Assembly: GCA_963920635.1 (NCBI GenBank)
Contig: OY987305.1
Coordinates: 2,118,001 to 2,182,000, forward strand
Length of the DNA: 64,000 nucleotides
Source: Pseudeuparius sepicola
Lineage: Eukaryota > Arthropoda > Insecta > Coleoptera > Anthribidae
Reading direction: 5' to 3'
The notes below the pieces were generated by a model that saw only the letters and a list, made by a program, of their open reading frames with translations, did not search any database and was not told where the DNA came from. The position numbers and the translations under genes were made by a program. Of this stretch, positions 56,925-64,000 are shown piece after piece (position 1 is the first letter of the stretch; each line of letters begins with the position of its first letter).

Positions 56925-57979
56925 CCATCTTAGTCAGACGTTACATGTCATTTGTCACATAACTGAAAGCGGCAGCTTGGGTTTTGAGAAGTTTTCAATG
57001 TTTAAAGTGTTTTTAAACGTCTTAGTTTATATTTTAGAAACAAGTTTGTGTCTAGTGCGCGTGTGTACTGCCCAGGTGTTATTATGGCCTCTGGGTGTCT
57101 GGGTGGGAGTCGTGCCGTCCAAGAGTATTGGTGCCGCTCGCACCGACGCGACGCGTGAGCGCTCTAAAGGGGAATTCTCCCCCGAACCACAGAATAGGGA
57201 GCCCGGAATTCCGGAATGGACTATTATGGACATGGACCGTATTGGACAGTGGAGCCTGAGACACAGGGGTGAACTGCTTACGGGAGATCCGCGAGTTCAG
57301 ACGGTCCGGGTGGCTGGAAGCCGTTCCCTTTGACCACGTTCGGGTTTGTGTATTTATTGTATTTACCATTCACCTTGTGCGAAATAAATCAGTGTTGTAA
57401 CGTACTCGAGGATTTTCGTTGTCGACCCACGCCCTGATATGGTTTCTATTCGGTCTTTCACGCTGCCGATCAACTGAGACCTCGTCAATATTTACAGTAT
57501 ACCTACTGAGGTTAGTTTTCATTTTTATTTCGTAAAAAATAATCTAAATACCAAATATTGGGTCTGTTTATATTATATTTATACATATTACAAAAGCCAG
57601 GAAGAAAGTGTCGCCATAACAAACATTTGTTTTGCCACGGGATGAAAATTTCCGCCAAAAATGGATTCGTCAAATTCCAACTGAGATTTAATTTCTAAAA
57701 AACCCTTAAGTATGTGTGACTAACACATTTTGAAGAAAGTGAAACAATAATTAAAGTCCCAACAATTTTTGAGAAGTGTCAAAATATTGTGAGTGCAGTG
57801 CCGTTTAACTCTCAGCCCAAAACAGCTGAGGCAGGTTGAAAATTTTGAAAAAACAATTAGAGAAAGCTTGGATGCACAAAACCAATAAAATAGATGAAAG
57901 AAAACTTGCCAAATTGTTACGAAATTTGTTTTTCCTACTTATCTCCAAAAATGCCTTTCATTATATAGAACTAAGTTGG
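56925..57979. mobile_element. 1.05-kb insertion splitting the Tc1 transposase
   Basis: TCACGTGA occurs directly at both borders (56917-56924 and 57980-57987), and the two halves of the transposase resume on either side. Ends are weakly inverted, CCATCTTAG versus CTAAGTTGG. The inside is unlike its surroundings: 57050-57340 is GC-rich, followed by GTGCGAAATAAATCAGTGTTG (57377-57397), which looks like a polyadenylation signal in an LTR. A solo LTR or a TIR element with an 8-bp duplication are both possible. Confidence 0.6.
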
Positions 57980-57987
57980 TCACGTGA

Positions 57988-58555
57988 CTACGCGATTATG
58001 CGTTAGCGCCGTGGCCTGTCTTTATCGTTGGCCTCGCTCGAAAGGTGTGAACCGCTCGAACAGCTGCAAGGCGTTCTGCATTTCCAGGACAACTCCACCA
58101 CACGATGCCTCCTTGAATCTGGCCGAAGTCCAAATCGGGGCTCAGTCCATTCCTGCTGGTGTCAATTTAAATATTCTTGTACCCACTGTAAACTGGTTGT
58201 GCGATTTCCTCGTGATAATGCTGGAACTCTTAAAGGCCGGCGGCCATTAATGTGATCTTCGTGGAGCCTGTGCCGGACAGTTTAGTCACTAACCCGTACA
58301 TTGTGTATTGTGCAGCTGAATAACCAATTGCGACGCAGTGGTACTGCGCTCTCGCAAGGCTAGCAATCTTAGAAATGTTTACTGAATTGGGGTAGTTACC
58401 CTTGTAGGCTGTTCTCTGACCTCTCCTGTTTTGTGGTATCTTATCCATAAACGATTAATAATACTCTTGGATGTGTTAAGAGTTTCTGCGACATCCCTAC
58501 GTGAAAGTCTAGCCTCCAACAAGCCAATAGTACGCAACATTGTTTCTCGTTTCAT
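57988..58555 (-). pseudogene. Tc1-like transposase, N-terminal half
   Basis: From an ATG at 58555 on the minus strand: helix-turn-helix region TIGLLEARLSRRDVAETLNT with SKSIINRLWIRY, then EREST-like RLLALRERSTTASQLV, the GRRPLRVPALSRGNRTT block and SLQWVQEY. It continues to a TEPRFGLRPDSRRHRVV region that corresponds to the stretch around the first catalytic aspartate. Several frameshifts. The remainder is found at 56485-56924. Confidence 0.82.
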
Positions 58556-59388
58556 TACTGCATCATAAAATGTTTAAAATCAAACCAAACTTGCCCAGCA
58601 CTGAATGACAACTACCTATTAAATTAAGAAGGTTTTCGTATGAATTTTAAAAAAATCTGCAATGTTTTTTTTTAATGTAAAAAACATTAATACGTTTTCG
58701 TTATCAGTTAATAGAACTGCTCGTAGTCGTACTATTTTTTTTAATATTCAAATACGAAATAATGAACAAAATATGCCATTTTTGTTTGTTTTATTATGTA
58801 CGACTGATTTAAACGAGCAGTAGATTAATGAAGGAATTATTCTAAATAGAAAATCGCGGGGTGTGGTCAGATAATTTATAAAAACCGCATCTAGAAATCT
58901 AGAGCCTGCCACATTTAGAAATTAATATCGGTATGACATGAAGGGGGTGATTAATGACATGTTTGTACCTGCCAGTTGATTTCGCAGGATAGACGAAAAA
59001 GTTTAGGTACAACATTACATAAAAACTGATAAGGAAAATCTGGGAGACGTAGTTTAATGATTTCTCTTTGCTGGAACAACGTAACTTTAAAACTATACTG
59101 TAAATAGACCATAGCACAGATTACATTCAACCAAAATCACCTATTACCTTTCTCCCCGCACGTATCCTAATTGGAATTTTTAGCTGGCAACTAAATTCTG
59201 GATAAAGTTTGTAGGGAAACTCTAATTGTGCAGAACACTGTGTGTATGGCTCAAACTTTTGTGGTGTTTGTTAAAAAAATATAGTTATAATTTACACTTT
59301 TTTAACAAACTTCATAGAGTATGTAAAAATAACGAAAAATAATAAACGATTTTTCTTTGTGACTAATTTTACAGAAATTATATCATTG
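58556..59388. other. unassigned sequence
   Basis: Presumably includes the decayed 5' end of the Tc1-like element, but no terminal repeat was identified. Confidence 0.35.
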
Positions 59389-59390
59389 TA

Positions 59391-59583
59391 CAGGGTCATT
59401 CAATTATGGGCAAATGAAACAGAAAAAAAACTGTTTCTTAGCAACAATAGGGCTACCTAAATATCTAAAAAAGGTATGTCCGTTACAAAAAAAATACCAC
59501 AAAGTATATAACGCCAAGCAACCAGATTTTTCCGCTTTCGTTTGTCCGTAATCGGCCTGGTACGCCGACTTTGAATGACCCTG
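59391..59583. mobile_element. 193-bp MITE, TACAGGGTCATTCAA ends
   Basis: CAGGGTCATTCAATTATG at the left and TTTGAATGACCCTG at the right, TA on both sides. The complement of its middle matches the arms of the 37363-38985 element. The right-hand TA is shared with the next element. Confidence 0.88.
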
Positions 59584-59585
59584 TA

Positions 59586-60668
59586 CAGGGTGGGCCAAAT
59601 TGGACACTTTTAAAGGGAAACTCCTATTTTTGACGAAGATAGACGAAAACTGATATCGGTGTCTGAAGCTCATTTTTTATGATAAACTTAATGGCGAAAA
59701 CCACGAATCGATATCTGTCACCGTTCTTGAGTTACAGGGCGTTTTCGAACATGTGCCTTTTCGAAAAGTGGCTGTAACTTTTTTCGCGTTGAAAATTTTG
59801 TCTTTCTGTAAAAACCATCCTAAAGCACTTTTTTACGTAAAATCCAATGCTGCTACTAGTCGATGGTTTAGCAAAAAATTACCATTCCAAAAATATATAA
59901 CACTTAATGATTTACTTAAGTAGTTATCAATTATTACTAATAGCTTTTATGATTTCATGTGTATAATTGGAAGCGCGCCTTTTCAACAAGTAGGCTTTGG
60001 ACGTTGAGACAATGTTTTCTATCAAATTTTCAGTTAAGCTGTTTTGGCAGTGTAAAGATTTTTTCTGTTTTTGTGTACTTTATAAACTTTGTAACATACT
60101 TACAAAGAAATTTGAAGTTGTATCCAGAGAGAAGACAGGAAACAGTAAGGATTTTTCCACGATTGTTTCACTGTCCAAAGCCTACTTGTTGAAAGGGCGC
60201 GCTTCCAATTATAAACATGAAATCATAAAAGCTATTAGTAATTGATCACTACTTAAGTAAATCATTAAGTGTTATCTATTGTTGGAATGGTAATTTTTTG
60301 CTCTATTAAAAAAAGGCACAAATATACAGGGCGTTCCATTTAAGAAATATTTTTTTCACCGATAAATCTTAAACCATTGACTTGAAAAAAATGTAGTAGC
60401 AGCATTGGATTCTACGTAAAAAAGTGCTTTAGGAATGTTTTTACAGAAACACAAAATTTTTAACCCGAAAAAAGTTACGGCCACTTTTCGACGACGCACA
60501 TTTTCGAAAAACGCCCTGTAACTCAAGAACGGTGACAAATATCGATTTGCGGTTTTCGCCATTAAGTTTATCATAAAAAACTAGCCTCATACACCGATAA
60601 CAGTTTTCGTCTATCTCCGTCAAAAAATAGGAGTTTCCCTTTAAAAGTGTCCAATTTGGCGCACCCTG
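59586..60668. mobile_element. foldback element, TACAGGGTGGGCCAAATTGG ends
   Basis: CAGGGTGGGCCAAATTGGAC is mirrored as GTCCAATTTGGCGCACCCTG. Arms pair over ~450 bp each (including AAGCGCGCCTTTTCAACAAG and its complement) around a ~170-bp AT-rich loop. It shares TA with the element on each side. Confidence 0.9.
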
Positions 60669-60670
60669 TA

Positions 60671-60990
60671 CAGGGTGTTCCCGTATATTTTGACCCACCC
60701 TAGATCCTTTATTTTTCTAGTTACTAAAATGAAAGTTGTAGGGTTTTTTCTGAACCTCTAGGATCTGTTACTGGATAAAACAAAGGAGCGTCGCAAATTT
60801 ATGAAAAAAATATAAAATTACTTTTTTTAATGGAACACCCTCTATATTTGTGGATTTTTGAATAGCACGCATTTTTCCGATTCCAACAATATAAATATGT
60901 TAAATGTTTGCTCTAAGCATTCGCATGATATTCCAAATTGTAGATAAAAACGATTTTTATAGGTGGGTCAAAATATACGGGAACACCCTG
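60671..60990. mobile_element. 320-bp element, TACAGGGTGTTCCCGTATAT ends
   Basis: CAGGGTGTTCCCGTATATTT followed by TGACCCACC is exactly mirrored at 60961-60990. Its left TA is the right TA of the preceding foldback. The inside holds a further AATGGAACACCCTCTATA end-like sequence near 60833, suggesting a composite. Non-coding. Confidence 0.88.
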
Positions 60991-60992
60991 TA

Positions 60993-61547
60993 CAGTCGCC
61001 GGCAGTTTCATTACAGCTGGCGAATGCTGCGACTAAAGGAGTGGGTATCAAAAAGCTCGGACAATATAAAAACAGAATCTAAAAAAGGTCGGCTTTTATT
61101 TCTGTGAAGTATTTGGGGTGTTGGATTCGCGATATAATTCTCACGTCGAAAAGTCATATGGGGAGGAAGGCACCCTTTTTTAATACGCTGCAAAAACGGA
61201 GGTCCGAGCCAGGATCCAGAAAAAGTATCTGGGAAAGGCCAAAATGATTTATTTATACACGGAACATAGCCATAAATAAAAGAAACTCCAGTAATTATAT
61301 CATCTTATGATGATTTATTTTATACAGAAATAGTGTTTTTTAGTCTGTAGGGGGCATATATTTCCGGCGTGTTATTTATTACTGTCGTTAGTGGGAAATA
61401 GATTTTCTGGGTGACTTATTAAATACTTAGTGGCATTTCCTGCATCCGGTTCTATCCCTGACCATTTATGTTGAAGTAAAATTTGTTCGAATTCACTTTC
61501 TCATTAGCTTGACGTCACTGCCTCAGTTGGGAATCTGCTGTCCTTTG
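60993..61547. other. unassigned sequence
   Basis: Nothing recognised. Confidence 0.4.
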
Positions 61548-61647
61548 TACATGGTTGTTCATATAAAATTCTACCCCCTTAACTTTTTCTTTTTAATAAA
61601 AAAATGTAAATATTAATATTGAATAAAATTTTCATGCGATTTCAGTC

Positions 61648-61738
61648 ATGTATTCAGCAAAACGACATATTGTTGAATGTTATGTTTCTTGCGAAAATAA
61701 TGCGAAGCGTGCAAGGAGTGTCACACGTATTTCAAATA
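61648..61738 (+). pseudogene. transposase N-terminal segment (DUF4817 region)
   Basis: Opens with an ATG: MYSAKRHIVECYVSCENNAK then RARSVTRISN. This follows the DUF4817 pattern at the start of insect DDE_3 transposases, in which a short helix with an IxCY/C-x-NA motif precedes an arginine-rich stretch. It breaks where the foldback is inserted. After the foldback the homologous frame resumes one base out of register. Confidence 0.65.
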
Positions 61739-61740
61739 TA

Positions 61741-63255
61741 CAGGGTGAGTTTTTTTCGATGCCCACTATGGGGATCTCGGAAACTAGCAGAGCTAGAACA
61801 AAGATTAAATGGGGAAAGAATTGCAGTTTTGAATGCTCAAGCTCAATCTAATGCCCCTCTTGGATTTTTAAAAAGTTCATGGCTCGCTAGATATTTTGAA
61901 AAGAGTGATTTTTTGCTATTTCATCAGATCTCTGCAGCTCCGTTATTTCTGATTATACAGAAAAACTGTAGAGAAAAAAAATGTAGATAATTTTGGGCTT
62001 AATAAGATAATCTGATCCAATTTTTTATGTTGTTTGTGATTTTTGAGATATGACATAAACTTGTGTTTTTTTAAATGTAAATCATAGTTGGCTGTGGCAT
62101 TACCAAATCGGCTATTTTTTGAGCTTTCCAAAAATATAATACCCGGCATAGTTATTATATAAAAATAAAATAGCTATGGCTAATTTCTGATTTTTTTAAA
62201 ATTTTCACATAATCAGTCATGGAATATTTTCATAATTACGTTCTATTTTATAATAAGACATACTTCAAACTTTCAAATATTTTATTTTTAGCTGCTAACA
62301 AAATGTCACAAAATAAAACAAAAATTATCATGATGGAGCTCCACCACATAATTATTTGCCCGTAAGAAATTACCTAGATCAGATCTATCCAAATAGTTGG
62401 ATAGTGAGAAATAGACCTATTTCCTGGTAGCCCCGCCGATTTGTCTGTTTTGGATTTCTTTTTGTGGGGAACAGTACAAAATAAAGTATGAGACAATTGT
62501 TGAATTAAGAGCAGCTGTTTTAGAAGCAATTGCCAGTATTGACAGGCGCTCTCTAAAAAAGACGACAAATTCAGTTTTAAAAAGATGCAATATTTGCATA
62601 AATAATAATGGTGGACTGTTTAAAACCTTTTTTTATTTTAAAAGGTGACCTTTTAAAATAATAATAATTTTAATTTGAGTTTTTTAATTTTTGTTTTATT
62701 TTGTTACTAGCTAAAAACAAAATGTTAGAAAGTTTGAAGTATGTCTAATTATAAAATAGAATTTAATTATGAAAATATTCCATGGCTGACTATGTGAAAA
62801 TAAAAAAAAAATCAGAAAATTAGCCATAGCTATTTTATTTTTTATAATAACTATGCCGAGTTTTATATTTTTGGAAAACTCAAAAAATGGCCGATTTTAT
62901 AAGGCCACAGCCAAGTATGATTTAGATTTAAAAAAACAAAAGTTTATGTCATATCTCAAAAATCACAAACAACATAAAAAATTGGATTAGATTATCTTAT
63001 TAAGCTCAAAATTATCTACAATTTTTGTCTCTACAGTTTTTCTGTATAATCAGAAATAACGGAGCTACAGAGATCTGATGAAAGAGCAAAAACTCACTCT
63101 TTTCAAAATATCTAGTGAGCCATGAACTTTTTTAAAAATCCAAAGGGGGCATTAGATTGAGCATTCAGAACTGCAATTCTTTCCCCATTTAACCTTTGTT
63201 CTAGCTCTGCTAGTTTCCGAGATCCCCATAGTGGGCATCGAAAAAACTCACCCTG
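61741..63255. mobile_element. foldback element carrying a transposase C-terminus in its loop
   Basis: CAGGGTGAGTTTTTTTCGAT and GCCCACTATGGGGATCTCGG are mirrored exactly at the right end. Arms of about 550 bp pair on each side (61741-62326 with 62690-63255). The ~360-bp unpaired loop encodes the last third of a DDE_3 transposase. It is inserted at TA inside another transposase gene. This is the clearest evidence that the foldbacks descend from DDE_3 transposons. Confidence 0.88.
62332..62622 (+). pseudogene. DDE_3 transposase C-terminal third inside the foldback
   Basis: The translation begins DGAPPHNYLPVRNYLDQIYP, including the second catalytic aspartate. It continues SWIVRNRPISW, a stop, the DLSVLDFFLWGTVQNKV block (with the usual PDLxPLDFFLWG order), then after a one-base loss YETIVELRAAVLEAIASIDR, and closes with CNICINNNGGLF. 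These are the expected successive landmarks to the natural C-terminus. The third catalytic residue normally lies in or near the PDLxPLDFFLWG block and is not retained clearly. Confidence 0.85.
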
Positions 63256-63257
63256 TA

Positions 63258-64000
63258 TTTATAACAAATTTAGAATTACTGGAAGTTTAAAAAATAAAGA
63301 AAAGATAAATAAACCACGACATGTTTTTACTGAGAATATGCAGGAAGCAGTTTTATTATACTTCGTGGAAAATCAGAGGACATTCTATTAAAGATGCATA
63401 TAGATATCATGGAGCTCAGTCCAGAGAGTGTTGAAAATGCACGCTTGCCGTTATTCTGTGGTTTACACCAGACTGCTATCGCCCAGTTCAAGAACTGTAT
63501 GAATATGATAATTATTATAGAAGGCGAGAATATTGCCGTATAGCATTTGAGAGGCAAGAGGAAAATGATCAGTTTATAGGTGTGTATTTTTATCACTTGT
63601 AAATTATGACTATGAAGATTACACTATACTACTATTTCCTAACTACTACTAGACACTACTATTCTACTACTACTCCTACGTTTAATTCTATTACAGATTC
63701 TATATTGTGGACTGATAAAGCCACATTTACAACATGTGGCGTTTTTAATAGAAGAAACACTCACTATTGGTCATCAGAAAATATACAACAGTTTACTTCA
63801 ATTCAACGACAAGGTCGAACTTCAATAAATGTTTGGTGTGGTAATTTTCGTAATCACATAATGGGTCGAGTATTTTTTAAACGAGGTTTAACTGGACTAA
63901 AATATTTACAGCTTTTAAGAGGAGAGGTTTGTTTCTGTTTTATCGAATCAAGTTAATGAGCCGAATATTGTTTGGCAACAAGACGGTGCTCCAGCACATA
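63258..64000 (+). pseudogene. DUF4817/DDE_3 transposase, main part, with an intron
   Basis: After the foldback the frame reads IYNKFRITGSLKNKEKINKP then RHVFTENMQEAVLLYFVENQ, with two stops in the following helix-turn-helix. VQELYEYDNYYRRREYCRIA comes next in another frame, leading to NDQFI. A 117-bp intron (63580-63696, GTGTGT...TTACAG) joins DQFI to DSILWTDKATFTTCG, placing the first catalytic aspartate just after the splice. RRNTHYWSSENIQQF, SINVWCG and GRVFFKRGLTGLKY follow. After a frameshift near 63940 VNEPNIVWQQDGAPAH gives the second catalytic aspartate at the window edge. The disruptions indicate an inactive copy. Confidence 0.85.

Larger units (their letters stand above)
61550..64000 (+). 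mobile_element. DUF4817/DDE_3 Tc1/mariner-type transposon, interrupted, runs off the window
   Basis: The probable 5' terminus TA-CATGGTTGTTCATATAA aligns with the ends of the 53071 MITE. The transposase starts at 61648, is interrupted by a foldback at the TA of 61739-61740, resumes at 63258 and is still running at 64000. The terminal sequence and coding region together show which enzyme family goes with TACAGGGTT-type ends in this genome. Confidence 0.75.

Noticed and set aside
56779..57333. 184-codon opening, the longest on the plus strand
   Set aside because: It crosses from the antisense of a Tc1-like transposase into an unrelated insertion, so it is an accident of the junction.

Overview
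This window reads as a transposon-rich, gene-poor stretch of an insect nuclear genome. It is AT-rich and has no long conserved host coding exon that I can recognise. The mobile elements are typical of insects: Tc1/mariner-type transposases of the DUF4817+DDE_3 kind with TA target sites, a Penelope-like element, ZMYM1-type hAT remnants, THAP-domain (P-element-like) repeats, and GGTTAG-rich patches resembling the TTAGG insect telomere repeat. A beetle or hemipteran is plausible, but the order cannot be settled from the sequence. Nearly all ORFs of 60-110 codons are chance openings, many without an ATG.

The dominant structure is a set of long palindromes (foldbacks) that start TA-CAGGG(T) or TA-CA(C/G)TGTCC and end in the reverse complement next to TA. 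They lie at 919-1628, 1638-3011, 3716-5229, 8404-9928, 10618-11318, 17645-19132, 22909-23607, 25401-26593, 30345-31401, 39331-40413, 59586-60668, 60671-60990 and 61741-63255. Shorter MITE-like relatives with the same ends lie at 37841-38080, 41174-41796, 53071-53257, 53970-54639 and 59391-59583. Two pieces of sequence tie them to a transposase. The foldback at 61741-63255 carries the C-terminal third of a DDE_3 transposase in its loop. The 187-bp MITE at 53071 matches the first ~110 bp of the DUF4817/DDE_3 element at the right edge (61550 onward), including its start codon.

Layout. 0-5.2 kb: three foldbacks. 5.7-8.1 kb: an AAGCTTTTATTTAA-ended repeat with 122-bp subrepeats, a short unique segment with a double TGACAnnTGTCA site and a TATA box, and a hAT remnant. 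8.4-12 kb: a foldback, then a THAP repeat split by another foldback. 12.5-14.3 kb: two Penelope-like 3' ends joined head to head. 14.6-16.9 kb: THAP repeat with a tRNA-like segment, nearly identical over its first ~780 bp to 50.3-52.3 kb. 17.6-31.4 kb: foldbacks, a second AAGCTTTTATTTAA repeat and unassigned sequence. 33.5-35.7 kb: a TATA box followed by a 2-kb cluster of GTGAGGC-N5-GCCTCAC dyads, half in a ~115-bp tandem array and half in non-repetitive sequence; this is the most unusual locus. 37.4-41.8 kb: transposase-bearing and nested elements, including a 104-bp higher-order array inside a foldback. 43-47.3 kb: 3 x 46-bp tandem repeat, a third AAGCTTTTATTTAA repeat and a ZMYM1-type hAT remnant. 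53.5 kb: a 5S rRNA-like fragment. 55-56.1 kb: a foldback whose arms are ~130-bp tandem repeats. 56.5-58.6 kb: a Tc1-like transposase split by a 1.05-kb insertion. 59.4-61 kb: three elements abutting at shared TA dinucleotides. 61.5-64 kb: a DUF4817/DDE_3 transposase gene interrupted by a foldback and running off the window.

The coding remnants are transposition enzymes, all visibly broken or truncated. Any live function is more likely in the palindromic and regulatory-looking DNA than in proteins.
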